NCBI RefSeq assembly: GCF_041893525.1
Contig: NZ_CP169071.1
Length of the DNA stretch: 64,000 nucleotides
Reading direction: 5' to 3' (one strand)
Origin: Phaeobacter bryozoorum
Lineage (GTDB): Bacteria > Pseudomonadota > Alphaproteobacteria > Rhodobacterales > Rhodobacteraceae
Part shown: positions 27,157-36,594 of the stretch, in pieces
Numbering within the stretch: position 1 is the first letter of the stretch
How the letters are laid out: each line of letters begins with the position of its first letter
Notes under the pieces: generated by a model
What the model was told of the DNA's origin: nothing
Seen by the model: only the letters and a program-made list of their open reading frames with translations
Database searches by the model: none
Made by a program: the position numbers and the translations under genes

Positions 27157-27912
27157 TCACCCCACCCGCCGCAGAAAGGCCCTTGTGCGCGGATCCTGTG
27201 GCGCGTCAAAGATCTGCGCCGGCGGGCCCTGTTCGACAATCCGCCCACCTTCCATGAAGACCACGCGATCGGCGATCTCACGGGCAAACTGCATCTCATG
27301 GGTGACGATCAGCATGGTCTGGCGCTCTTCGGCGACCTTGCGCATCAGCGCCAGCACCTCGCCCACCCATTCGGGATCCAGCGCCGAGGTCGGCTCGTCA
27401 AACAGCATCAGCTCGGCCCCCAGCGCCATGGCGCGGCCAATGCCGACGCGCTGCTGCTGGCCGCCCGACAGGCTGGCGGGATAGGCATCGGCCTTCTCCG
27501 CCAGACCGGTCTCCGCCAGGATCTCCAGCGCGCGGGCGCGGGCTGTGTCGCGGGGCTGCTTCTGAACGGTGACCAGCGCCTCCATGATGTTTTCCGCCGC
27601 CGTCTTATTGGCAAACAGCGCATAGTTCTGAAACACGAACCCCGTGCGCCGGCGCAGGGCCAGGATCTCTGCCTTGCTGGCGCGGGCGGCATCCACCGCC
27701 AGATCGCCGATGCGGATCAGACCGGCATCGGGGGCATCGAGGAAATTCAGGCAGCGCAGCAGCGTCGATTTGCCGGTGCCCGACGGGCCGATGATGACGA
27801 TACGCTCGCCGGGCTGGATGGTCAGATCGATGCCATCCAGCACCACCGCGTCGCCAAATGTCTTGCGCAGCCCGGTGATGGAAATCGCGGTGTCGGATCT
27901 TGCATCGCTCAT
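27157..27912 (-). CDS. Polar amino-acid ABC importer, ATP-binding protein
   Basis: This 251-residue protein is a GlnQ/HisP-type ATPase that powers uptake of an amino acid. Walker A is IIGPSGTGKSTLLRCLNFL, the signature is LSGGQQQRVGIGRAMALG, Walker B is LMLFDEPTSALDPEWVGEV, and the switch region is VTHEMQFAREIADRVVFM. The phrase LFANKTAAENIMEALV is typical of this subfamily. It is the third gene of an operon read right to left (binding protein, permease, ATPase) and overlaps the permease by four bases. The cargo cannot be deduced. Confidence 0.95.
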   Translation of the reverse strand: MSDARSDTAISITGLRKTFGDAVVLDGIDLTIQPGERIVIIGPSGTGKSTLLRCLNFLDAPDAGLIRIGDLAVDAARASKAEILALRRRTGFVFQNYALFANKTAAENIMEALVTVQKQPRDTARARALEILAETGLAEKADAYPASLSGGQQQRVGIGRAMALGAELMLFDEPTSALDPEWVGEVLALMRKVAEERQTMLIVTHEMQFAREIADRVVFMEGGRIVEQGPPAQIFDAPQDPRTRAFLRRVG

Positions 27913-28583
27913 CGTGCATAGGCCTTGTTCAGATGGGTCTCCAGGAGCCGCTGCGCCAGCGACAGCGCCTCCACCAGAATCCAGTAGATCACCGCCACCA
28001 CCAGGAAGGCCTCGAAATAGAGGAAACTGCCTGCGGCCTCTTTCTGGGTCGCCCCCATCATTTCAGTGACCCCCAGCGTAAAGGCAAGCGAAGTGCCCTT
28101 GATCATGTCGATGAAGTAATTGACCAGCGTCGGCGCCGCGATCCGGGCCGCCTGCGGCAGCACGATACGGCGCATCATCTGGCCGCGGGTCATGCCGATC
28201 GACTGCGCCGCCTCCCATTGGCTGCGATCCACCCCCAGAATGGCGGCGCGGATGCTTTCGGCCATATAGGCAGCAAAATGCAGGGTCAGCCCCATGATTG
28301 CCGCGGTGACCCCGTCAATCTGGGTCAGCACCGACAACACCTGCGGCAGCCCGTAGTAGAACAGGAACAGCTGCACCAGAAGCGGCGTGCCGCGAAAGAA
28401 GCTGATGAACAGCACCACCAGCTGGTCCAGCACCGGGATCCGCAGCACCCGTTCCACCGCCAAGAGGGACGCCAGCACCAGTGCCAGCGCCATGGCCACC
28501 ACCGCCATGAACAGCGTCAGCGGCACATAGCTCAGCAGCACCGGCACCAGCCCCAGCATATAGGCGAGGTCCAACCCCTGCAT
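27909..28583 (-). CDS. Polar amino-acid ABC importer, permease
   Basis: This 224-residue inner-membrane protein has about five membrane helices and the binding-protein-dependent transport signature region near EAAQSIGMTRGQMMRRIVLPQAARIAAPTLVN, the usual EAA loop of the HisMQ/GlnP family. FISFFRGTPLLVQLFLFYY is a further family marker. It probably works as a homodimer, because only one permease gene is present. Its gene lies eight bases after the binding-protein gene and overlaps the ATPase gene. Confidence 0.95.
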   Translation of the reverse strand: MQGLDLAYMLGLVPVLLSYVPLTLFMAVVAMALALVLASLLAVERVLRIPVLDQLVVLFISFFRGTPLLVQLFLFYYGLPQVLSVLTQIDGVTAAIMGLTLHFAAYMAESIRAAILGVDRSQWEAAQSIGMTRGQMMRRIVLPQAARIAAPTLVNYFIDMIKGTSLAFTLGVTEMMGATQKEAAGSFLYFEAFLVVAVIYWILVEALSLAQRLLETHLNKAYAR

Positions 28584-28591
28584 TTACCGGC

Positions 28592-29377
28592 TCACTTCTC
28601 GACCGCTGCGGTGGCAACCGTGATATCGGTGCCGAACCATGTCTGCGAGATCTCGGCCAGCCTGCCGCTGTCGCGCAGCCGGGTCAGCGCCGCATCCACA
28701 CGGTCGCGCAGCGCCAGCCCCGCCTCGTCCTGACGGAACGGCAGGGCATTGCGGATCTCGGAGAAGGGCGCGCCGGCCAGCGCCAGCGGCAGCGGGCTTT
28801 CCTGGATCAGCTGGGCCGAGGACACCCGGTCCATCACAAAGGCATCGACCCGCCCCAGTGCTGTATCCTGGGCGATATTGGCCTCATAGGTCTTGATCTC
28901 GATCTTGTCGGCCTCCGGCAGGTTGCGCAGCAGCGCCTCGAAGTTGGAGCCGAGGTTCACCGCCACGGTCTTGCCCGCCAGATCAGCAGGGCCTGCGATA
29001 CTGTCCTCATTACCGCGTTTCACCACCACCTGGGCGCCATCAATGACATAGGCTTGGGTAAAGGCGAATTTGGCGCTGCGCTCGGGCGTGATGGTGATCT
29101 GGTTGGCGATGGTGTCGATACGCCCGGCATCCAGCGCGCCGATCAGCCCGGAGAAGGACATGGTGACAAATTCCACCTCAAGGCCGGTTTCCTCGGCCAC
29201 CGCATTCATCACATCCACTTCAAACCCCTGCAGCACATCCTGCCGCACGAAGGTAAAGGGGAAATAGCCGCCCGACATGCCGACCCGCAGCGTGTCGGAG
29301 GCAAGGGCTGAGGAGGCGGACATCAGGCTCACGGCGATGGCCGCAGTGCGGGCAAGCCGGACAAATGGTTTCATCAT
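28592..29377 (-). CDS. Polar amino-acid ABC importer, periplasmic binding protein
   Basis: I start at the ATG pair 29377/29374, preceded by AAAAGGA; the open frame upstream is unconserved. The 261-residue precursor has a signal peptide ending SSALAS and a bacterial extracellular solute-binding family 3 fold: LRVGMSGGYFPFTF, GFEVDVMNAVAEETGLEVEFV, the Arg-containing ITITPERSAKFAFTQAYV and GRVDAFVMDRVSSA. It is the first gene of the importer operon. The 229-base upstream gap holds its promoter but no further gene. Confidence 0.95.
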   Translation of the reverse strand: MMKPFVRLARTAAIAVSLMSASSALASDTLRVGMSGGYFPFTFVRQDVLQGFEVDVMNAVAEETGLEVEFVTMSFSGLIGALDAGRIDTIANQITITPERSAKFAFTQAYVIDGAQVVVKRGNEDSIAGPADLAGKTVAVNLGSNFEALLRNLPEADKIEIKTYEANIAQDTALGRVDAFVMDRVSSAQLIQESPLPLALAGAPFSEIRNALPFRQDEAGLALRDRVDAALTRLRDSGRLAEISQTWFGTDITVATAAVEK

Positions 29378-29606
29378 GACAAGGGAATCCTTTTGAGTTC
29401 GGCCCCGACCTAATCCCCCTGCCGCCGGGGACCAAGATGTCGCAGGCCCGGAAATGACAAATAAGCCCGCCTGTTCGCAGCCAGACGGCAGGCAGAGAAC
29501 CAGCCTACGGAACAGACGCCGCAAAGCGGGAACTTGTTCCCTTGTTGGGTCGATTTTCTCGGGTTTGTTCCGATCCGGGCCGGAATGCGCCCGGATCTGA
29601 GCGGGA

Positions 29607-32600
29607 TCAGCCGGTTTTCCCATCTGCCGAATGCGCCATCAGGCGCGCCATGTGGCGGGCCAGCTGCTGCACATTGGGTGGCTGCAGGATCGACAGATGT
29701 GATCCCGGCACCTCGATCAGCTCAAACCCGGCCTCGGCCACCGGCGCCCAGCCCAGCCCCTGGGCCAGCCCTTCGGAGCTGTCAAAAAGATCGTCGCCGG
29801 CCCGGAACACGGTCAGCGGCGTGGCCAGCGGCTCCGGCGCGTAATGTTCCACCGACTGCTGGTTTGCCGCGATCAGCGCGTCGATCGTCAGCTTGCCGCC
29901 GCCGGTCCACTCCAGCCGCCGCCGCTCAAAGGAATTGCGCAGGGTCTCAATCCGATTGGCCACGATATGGCGCAGATAGGCAGGCCCCATACGCCGGAGC
30001 AGCTGCAGATGGGCGCCCAGCCTGGCCCGGCCCTGTACCCGGCTGCGCCCGGCCGGCCCTTCGGCATCAAACAGCGCCACCAGCCCCAGCTCGCGCCCCG
30101 CCGCCAGCAGCTGACGCGCCAGTTCAAAGGCGAAATAACTGCCCAGAGACACCGCCGCCAGATGCACAACCCCGCTGGGGTAATGGGTCTGGATCTCGTC
30201 CAGATACATCTTGGCGGTGGTCCGCACCCCGGTGGGGGTGTCATCATCCAGCAGGCCGATACTCAGCCCGTAGACCGGCTGGTCGGGGCCAAGGGCACGG
30301 GCCAGCGGGCGATAGAATTCCTCGTTGCGGCCCAGCACATGCACGCCAAACAGCGGCGGCCGCGCCGCGCCATCCTGGATGATCACCAGATGATCGGGCA
30401 GGCTGTGGCCTTCCGGTGTTTCCGGCGCGCCGGTCTGTTCCCCGTTCTGCTCCGACTCCAGCGCCGCCGCCAGGGCGCGGGGGCTGGGGGTCAGATGCAG
30501 CGCCGCCAGGCTCCGCCGCTGGCCCAGATCCGCCTCGATCCGGCCAATCAGCCGCATCGCCAGCAGCGAATGGCCGCCGCGGTCATAAAAACTGTCATCC
30601 GCCGCCAGATCGGGCTGGCCCAGGATATCGGCCATCATCTCCGTCAGCTGCCGGGCCAGCGGCGAGGGCGGGGCAGAGGTGTCAACCGCCGCTCCGGCGT
30701 CCCGCCGCAGACGCAGACCGAGCGCCCCTGCGGCCTGCTCCGGGGCGGGCAGGGCGGCCATGTCGATCTTGCCCCCTGCGGTGCGTGGAAACTCTGCCAG
30801 CGCCACCAGCGCCGGGCGCATATGGGCGGGCAGATCGCGCTGCACCACCTGCTGCAACGGGCCGAGATCCCATTGGCCATCGCCCGTCTGCGCCACGCCC
30901 CGGACCCAGCAGCAGAGCTGCGCCGCAGGCCCATCCTTGCCCCGGACCGCCGCCAGCGCCTGCACCCCGGGACAGGCGCGCTCCAGCACCTGTTCGACAT
31001 GGCGCAGATCAATGCGAAAGCCGCGCAGCTTGACCTGCCGGTCCTGCCGCCCGAGAAAGGCCAGCGTGCCATCCCCCCGCCAGGCAGCGCGATCCCCGGT
31101 GCGATAGATCCGCGCCGCCGCGCGCTCCGCTGCAAAGGGGTCGGGCCGGAACGCCCGCGCGGTGTCCTCGGGGCGGCCGATATAACCATCGCTCACCGCC
31201 AGGCCGCCAATCCACAGATCCCCGGCCACCCCTGCGGGGGCCAGGCTGCCATCAGCGGCCAGCACATAGGCGCGGGCATGGGCGGTGGGGCGGCCGATGG
31301 GCACATCCTCCTCCGCATCAACCGGGCCGCCCGGATCATGCAGCGTGCAGGTGATGGTGGTTTCCGTCGGCCCGTAGCCATTGAGCCAGCGCACCCCCGG
31401 CGCCAGCTGCTGCCAGCGCGCCAGCGCCTGCGGGCTGACCTGCTCCCCGCCGACGATCACCAGCCGCACCGAGGGCGGCAGGCTGCGGCCACTGTCGGCC
31501 ATCACATCGCACAGCACATGCCAGAAGGCGGTCGGCAGGTTCAGCACCGTCAGCTCCAGCGCCGCCACCCGGTCCAGAAACAGCCCCGGCGCGCCGATCA
31601 TATCGGGCGCGCGCAGCACCACGCAGGCGCCGGCCAGGAGGCTGGGCAGCACCTCCTCGATGGCGACATCAAAGGACAGGCTGGCAAATTGCAGCATCCG
31701 GTCGCTGGCCTGGAGGTCAAAGGCGGCGGTGATGGCGCTGGCATGGGCCAGAAGCGCCCGCATCGGCACCCGCACCCCCTTGGGTTTGCCGGTGGACCCG
31801 GAGGTATAGATCACATAGGCCAGCCGCGCCGGATCCGGCGCGGGGCGGATCGGCGCTGCGGACCGGGGCTGCGCCTGCCCGGCCCCGGGCGGGATCCAGA
31901 CCAGCCCGTTTGAGGTCAGCGCCGTCTCATGTTGAGGAGCCTGATCGGCGGATTCACTCATGTCAGAGCCTGAAACGGTGCCATGATCCGGCCCGCCGAT
32001 GCCCAGCCGGGTGCCGCTGTCCTCCAGCATATGGGCCATCACCGCCGCCGGGTAGGTGGGGTCCACCGGCAGGAAGGCGGCGCCAACCTTCAGCACCGCC
32101 AGCATCGCAATGATGAACTCCGGGCTGCGCGGCAGGCAGATGGCAATGATATCGCCGGCCTCCGCCCCCTGCGCCTGCAGAACCCCCGCCAGCTGATCGG
32201 CGCGGGCCTGCAGATCTCCATGGCTCAGCAGCGCCCCGTCCGGGGCCATCTGCAGGGCCGGGGCCTCAGGCGCCCGCGCCGCCGTGGCCTCCAGCCGGGT
32301 TGCCATACAGGGCGGGGCCGCTGCCATATCCTGCGCCAGCCTCTGCGCAAGCACCGGATCCGGGCGGCCCTGTCGCACCAGCTGCGTGACCTCCGCCTCC
32401 GGCAGCATCCCCAGATCGCGCAGGGCCATGCCCGTGGGCGCCGTGGCGAGGCTCTGCAACAGCTGGCACAGGTGATCCAGCATCCGCTCCACCTGTGTGC
32501 CCGGCAGCACCTCGGGATCATATTCCAGCATCAGCAGCGGCTGTTCATCGCCATAGACCGCCAGGGTCAGCGGCATCGCGCCCTCTTCGCGCAGTTCCAC

Positions 32601-33854
32601 CCGGCGGTGCCGCCAGGGGGTCTGCGGATCGGCGCCGCCGAGGCTGCGCATCCGCTCGTTCAGACTGTCGCGTTCGAACATCACCATGCTGTCAAACAGC
32701 GGCACGCTGCCCGGCAGCCCGCACCAGCCGCGCATATCCGCCAGCGCGGCATGTTCATGATCGCGCAGCGCCACCGCATCGCGGCGCAGGCGCGCCAGCA
32801 GCCCGTCAACCGTCTCGCCCCCCGACAGATGCAGATACAGCGGCACCGTATTGATCAGGCAGCCCACCGTGCGCCCGCAGCCCTCCAGAAGATAGCGCCC
32901 CGATCGGGTGACCCCGAAGAGCGCCGTTTCCCGCCCGCTCCAGCGCGCCACCAGAAGCCCCCAGGCGGCATGGACCATATTGGCCAGGGTGGCCGCGCCG
33001 CCGCCCTCTGTCGCCGTGACCGCGCCTGCGCGCTGCATGAGGGCGCGGCGCAGCTCGGTCGGCAGATGTCGCTGCAGGATCCGCTTGCGCCCGGGGCTGT
33101 CCTGCGGTGTGTCGGCCGACAGATCCGCCAGCCGGGCAATCTGATTGGGGGTTTCGAATCCCTTGAGGTGATCCTGGAAAAACGCCCGACTTTCCGCCCG
33201 CCCCGAGACCTCCGCCACGGCCGGGCTGAAGGCGTCAAAACCGGTCACCGGCGCGGTCTCGGCAGGCAGATCGCCCGCGCTCAGCGCCGCAAAGACATCC
33301 TCCAGCACCACCGCCATGCTGCGGCCATCGACCAGCACGTGGTGGATGGTCCAGACCATCACCGACCGCTCCGGCCCCAGCCGCGCCAGCAGCACCCGCC
33401 AGGACACCGCCTGCTCCAGCGCGCAGCCCCGGTTGCGATCCTCGGCCAGGAACCGTTCCAGCCGGGCGGTCTGATCCTCCGCCCCCAGCCCCTGCCAGTC
33501 CTCGGTCTCTACCGTGACCTGCGCCGCGGCCACGGCCACCGGCGCCACCTGCAGCACCGGCTGCGGGCGGCCCTGCCACAGCACCGCGCTGCGCAGCACC
33601 GGATGGCGGGCGCAGACCTGCTGCCAGGCCGCCTGCAGCGCCTCGGGCGCGGGCGCCTCGGCGTCCAGATGCACCACGATCTGTTCCAGATTGACCCAAG
33701 GTCGGCCGGCAGCCGCGCTTTCATAAAGCAGCCCCTGCTGCATCGGCGTCAGGGGGATATCCCGCGCCCCGTCCACCACAGACGCTGCCTGAAGATCCGT
33801 CTCGCCCATCGCAGATGTCGAGCCAGGCTTAGCTGCCTGTGAAGTACCGGTCAT
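29607..33854 (-). CDS. Single-module non-ribosomal peptide synthetase (C-A-T-TE)
   Basis: The start at 33854 has AGGGGGC upstream; the open frame extends 34 residues further. The 1415-residue enzyme holds a condensation domain (about 30-450) with intact HHVLVDG at about 171-177, an adenylation domain (about 505-1010) with YTSGSTGKPKGV, GYGPTETT and GGKID, a carrier domain with GGHSLL at about 1093 (phosphopantetheine serine), and a thioesterase (about 1150-1415) with serine in AVSLGS and histidine in GSHLSI. By my alignment the specificity residues read D-V-E-A-V-V-G-I-T-K, which I cannot assign to a substrate. It would join an acyl or aminoacyl donor to one amino acid and release it. No second NRPS, MbtH or phosphopantetheinyl transferase gene is in the window. 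Confidence 0.93.
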   Translation of the reverse strand: MTGTSQAAKPGSTSAMGETDLQAASVVDGARDIPLTPMQQGLLYESAAAGRPWVNLEQIVVHLDAEAPAPEALQAAWQQVCARHPVLRSAVLWQGRPQPVLQVAPVAVAAAQVTVETEDWQGLGAEDQTARLERFLAEDRNRGCALEQAVSWRVLLARLGPERSVMVWTIHHVLVDGRSMAVVLEDVFAALSAGDLPAETAPVTGFDAFSPAVAEVSGRAESRAFFQDHLKGFETPNQIARLADLSADTPQDSPGRKRILQRHLPTELRRALMQRAGAVTATEGGGAATLANMVHAAWGLLVARWSGRETALFGVTRSGRYLLEGCGRTVGCLINTVPLYLHLSGGETVDGLLARLRRDAVALRDHEHAALADMRGWCGLPGSVPLFDSMVMFERDSLNERMRSLGGADPQTPWRHRRVELREEGAMPLTLAVYGDEQPLLMLEYDPEVLPGTQVERMLDHLCQLLQSLATAPTGMALRDLGMLPEAEVTQLVRQGRPDPVLAQRLAQDMAAAPPCMATRLEATAARAPEAPALQMAPDGALLSHGDLQARADQLAGVLQAQGAEAGDIIAICLPRSPEFIIAMLAVLKVGAAFLPVDPTYPAAVMAHMLEDSGTRLGIGGPDHGTVSGSDMSESADQAPQHETALTSNGLVWIPPGAGQAQPRSAAPIRPAPDPARLAYVIYTSGSTGKPKGVRVPMRALLAHASAITAAFDLQASDRMLQFASLSFDVAIEEVLPSLLAGACVVLRAPDMIGAPGLFLDRVAALELTVLNLPTAFWHVLCDVMADSGRSLPPSVRLVIVGGEQVSPQALARWQQLAPGVRWLNGYGPTETTITCTLHDPGGPVDAEEDVPIGRPTAHARAYVLAADGSLAPAGVAGDLWIGGLAVSDGYIGRPEDTARAFRPDPFAAERAAARIYRTGDRAAWRGDGTLAFLGRQDRQVKLRGFRIDLRHVEQVLERACPGVQALAAVRGKDGPAAQLCCWVRGVAQTGDGQWDLGPLQQVVQRDLPAHMRPALVALAEFPRTAGGKIDMAALPAPEQAAGALGLRLRRDAGAAVDTSAPPSPLARQLTEMMADILGQPDLAADDSFYDRGGHSLLAMRLIGRIEADLGQRRSLAALHLTPSPRALAAALESEQNGEQTGAPETPEGHSLPDHLVIIQDGAARPPLFGVHVLGRNEEFYRPLARALGPDQPVYGLSIGLLDDDTPTGVRTTAKMYLDEIQTHYPSGVVHLAAVSLGSYFAFELARQLLAAGRELGLVALFDAEGPAGRSRVQGRARLGAHLQLLRRMGPAYLRHIVANRIETLRNSFERRRLEWTGGGKLTIDALIAANQQSVEHYAPEPLATPLTVFRAGDDLFDSSEGLAQGLGWAPVAEAGFELIEVPGSHLSILQPPNVQQLARHMARLMAHSADGKTG

Positions 33855-34207
33855 GATGCCCCCTACCTGGCATCGGGCCTGGGCCAACCCGCGCCATACT
33901 TTCGATCCTGTGCCGCGCCCAGGTGGTCTGGGTATCACGTCACTCTTAACATCCACCTGTCTGCGGCCCTTCCAGCCCGGCTTCCGATGATGCCGACCGC
34001 AGGGCCAAAGGCTACCAGATCAAACGGCAGACGAGCAATAAAACACCACCCGGCCACGATCACATCTCCGTCTGATCCGGCAAGATAGGGAATTTGTCGC
34101 ACCCCGGTTCGGAATGTGCTCCGGGTATAAAAAGCTCCTTAATCAATCTTATGTTAAATTATTGCACATTCACCGCGTCGCGGCGATATATTCAGCGGGC
34201 AGATGTG
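33855..34207. other. Intergenic region upstream of the NRPS
   Basis: No gene is seen. Bases 34120-34200 are clearly AT-richer than the flanks (for example taatcaatcttatgttaaattattgc) and are a candidate promoter region for the NRPS, which reads leftwards. Confidence 0.35.
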
Positions 34208-34236
34208 ACAAAGGCCGCCTGTCAGGCGGCCTTTGT
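34208..34236. terminator. Bidirectional rho-independent terminator
   Basis: ACAAAGGCCGCCTG and CAGGCGGCCTTTGT are exact inverted repeats of 14 bases with one base between. The hairpin lies 34 bases past the stop of the pyruvyltransferase gene (minus strand), with a short T-rich end. Confidence 0.85.
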
Positions 34237-34269
34237 ATCTGGGTTCGGCATGACACCAGCAGCAGCGGA

Positions 34270-36279
34270 TCATTCCGCCGGGGTTTTCTGGGCAACCAGC
34301 TCCCCCAGCACCTGCTCCAGCGCCGCCGCGTCGCCGCCGCGCAGGCAGGTCAGCACTGTCCGGGGCAGACGGCGCTTGGCGCGCAGCAAAGGGGTCACCG
34401 GGCGCTTGCTGTCATGGGACAGCTCGGCGTTGATCAGCCGCGATCCGGCCGCCGCGCGCAGCCGCTCCACATGAGCCAGATCCAGCGGATGATCGCCGTG
34501 GATGGCATAGATCCGGGCCGCCCGGTCACAGCCGCTGCAGCCATCGCGGTAGCCACTGCTCCAGTCCAGCTTGCGCGCCGCCGGGAAACGGGTCTCTCCG
34601 GGGATCAGATCCTCGGCCAGGGTGGTGATCGGCTGCAGCGCCACCACGTTTTTCGCGCCGATCAGGTCGGCAAAGGCCATGGCGCCAAAGGCCCCCATAC
34701 CGGAGCCCAGCACATGCACCTTGTCAAACCCAGCCATCCAGGCGCGGGTGTCCGGTGCCCGGAAATACTGTTCCAGATCCAGCGGACGGTACCAGTTCTG
34801 CTGATGCGGCAAGACCGACAGCACCGCATAGCCGGATTTGATCAGGAAACGCTCGCCAAAGCCCGGACGCAAGGGATCCTTGCGGTCCAGCGCCTGGCCT
34901 GCCCCTTCAAAGGTGACAACCAGCTCCCGCGCGCCCTCCGGATGCAGCCGCCGCATGGCATAAGACGGGGTCAGCGTGGTGGTGGGCCACAGCCCCTCTG
35001 GCAGCGCTTCTTCGGGGGCCATCTGGCTGCGGATGGCGCCCAGATGGCCTTGCCGGTCCACCGCAGGCACCGGCTGCGGCTCGTCGGGCACGATGGTGTC
35101 GACCTCCAGCCCGTGTTCGGCCAGCGCCGCCACATATTCGGCATGCCGCTGGCGATAGGTCGCCTTCATCGTGTCCAGCATCTCGGGCGACAGATATTCA
35201 TCCAGCGTCGCCTTCAGCCCCTTGCGCATGAATTTCTGCGTGTTCAGCGCCGGCAGGCCGAAATGTTCGGTCAGCTCGGCCACCCGGTTGTCATGCTTGA
35301 GGAAAATCGCCGGCTGACCCGCCTGCAGGGCCGCCACCCCGCCATGGAAGCGGTCGCCGATATAGACATCATGCAGCATCGCCGCCTGCCGCCAGGCGCC
35401 AGCCTCGGAGAAGTAATAATAGCGGTTGAAATCGACCTTATGGCCGCATTTGCGGCTCAGCCAGCGATTGAGCATCTCGGGCTGGGCAATATTATTGCCC
35501 TCATTATAGCCAAACCGGTCCGTGATGAATTTACCATAGGCAAAGATCTCATCCTGGAACACATAAGAGGCGTCGATCTTGTCGAACGCCTTGGCCAGTT
35601 CGGTGCCGCGTTCAACGATGGCGCCGTCGCGCATGGAGAAATGGCCTGCGGTCATCACATTGGCCTGACGCCCCTTGGCCTGGGCCGCGGCCCCGTCGAT
35701 GGCCATGATCGACTGCGGATAGACATAGAGACTGGGGCAGCCCAGCACGGTGGTGTTCTCCAGCCCGTTGTTGGCCAGCCACTCTGCCGTCTGGGTGCCG
35801 CGCACCCCAAACAGATTGGCCCGTTCATTGAGCAGCGCCAGAAGATCGCGGTTGCCCGGCAGCAGGTCCTCAAACGCATGGCTGCCCTGCATCCCGGCCC
35901 CCAGCACCACAAAAGGCACCCGCCCATCCAGCGCCTCCAGCGCGGTAAACAGCCGGATACCATCGTGATTGGGGCGGATGAAATTGGCCAGTGACACCAC
36001 GATCATGTCGAAATGCTCGGCGATGGTCTCGGCATAGCCCTCACCGAGGTTTTTCTGCAGATTGGCGATATTGCCCACCGCCGACCCATCCGGGTCCTTG
36101 CGCAGGCTGCGCGCCGGGGCTTCGGCATGGATGATATTGCCGCGATTCCCGGTCAGCCGATGCGCCGGTTTCAGACCGAACAATGTGTCCGTCACCGTCG
36201 GCGGCACCCCCAGGATACTGGAGAGTGCCGGATCCGGACGGTGGACCGAAAGCACGGGAGCGTGGAAAAGGATTCTCAT
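34270..36279 (-). CDS. Polysaccharide pyruvyltransferase-family protein fused to an alpha/beta-hydrolase-like domain
   Basis: This 669-residue protein has two parts. Residues 1 to about 380 match the polysaccharide pyruvyltransferase fold: MIVVSLANFIRP, VPFVVLGAGMQG, LFGVRGTQTAEWLANNG, TVLGCPSLYVYP, and the C-terminal GDRFHGGVAALQAGQPAIFLKHDNR. Residues about 410-640 form a second domain, with ELVVTFEGAG, a WYRPLDLEQYF segment and the nucleophile-elbow-like VLGSGMGAFGAMAF, resembling domains fused to glycan enzymes in Rhodobacterales. The elbow reads G-S-G-M-G, so glycine stands where the catalytic serine of GxSxG would be. It may add pyruvate ketals to the polysaccharide. It is divergent from a GT4 gene. 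Confidence 0.82.
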   Translation of the reverse strand: MRILFHAPVLSVHRPDPALSSILGVPPTVTDTLFGLKPAHRLTGNRGNIIHAEAPARSLRKDPDGSAVGNIANLQKNLGEGYAETIAEHFDMIVVSLANFIRPNHDGIRLFTALEALDGRVPFVVLGAGMQGSHAFEDLLPGNRDLLALLNERANLFGVRGTQTAEWLANNGLENTTVLGCPSLYVYPQSIMAIDGAAAQAKGRQANVMTAGHFSMRDGAIVERGTELAKAFDKIDASYVFQDEIFAYGKFITDRFGYNEGNNIAQPEMLNRWLSRKCGHKVDFNRYYYFSEAGAWRQAAMLHDVYIGDRFHGGVAALQAGQPAIFLKHDNRVAELTEHFGLPALNTQKFMRKGLKATLDEYLSPEMLDTMKATYRQRHAEYVAALAEHGLEVDTIVPDEPQPVPAVDRQGHLGAIRSQMAPEEALPEGLWPTTTLTPSYAMRRLHPEGARELVVTFEGAGQALDRKDPLRPGFGERFLIKSGYAVLSVLPHQQNWYRPLDLEQYFRAPDTRAWMAGFDKVHVLGSGMGAFGAMAFADLIGAKNVVALQPITTLAEDLIPGETRFPAARKLDWSSGYRDGCSGCDRAARIYAIHGDHPLDLAHVERLRAAAGSRLINAELSHDSKRPVTPLLRAKRRLPRTVLTCLRGGDAAALEQVLGELVAQKTPAE

Positions 36280-36594
36280 ATATCACCAGATGTTACTCGC
36301 CATAGCCTCCACAAACGGATGGTATGGCCTATTGAAAATAGGGGATCGGCAACCGCGCTTTGGCGTCTCCGGCGGCCGCAGCCCCCGGGATTGCTGCGTT
36401 GCGCGCATGTTAGCGCCATGACCTCTGGGGACAAGCCCGGAAAACCCGGCAGAGGCCCCTGGTGGTGAAACCCTGCCCATGGGGGCGCCCCGCGCACCCG
36501 CGCGCCTGGACGTACTGGACGCCCGGCCAGATCTCCCCGCCCGCGCCCCGCCGAAAGGGTTGCGCCTGCCGCCCTCTCGCGGCATGGATAGGGG
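36280..36594. promoter_or_regulatory. Divergent promoter region (pyruvyltransferase gene / GT4 gene)
   Basis: These 315 bases separate two divergent starts at 36279 and 36595. No gene is supported. Bases 36280-36350 are AT-richer and probably carry the leftward promoter. I see no recognisable operator. Confidence 0.4.

Noticed and set aside
29844..33842. Long plus-strand open frames opposite the NRPS
   Set aside because: They are shadows: rich in Arg, Gln, His and Pro, without domain motifs, while the minus-strand NRPS has all core motifs.
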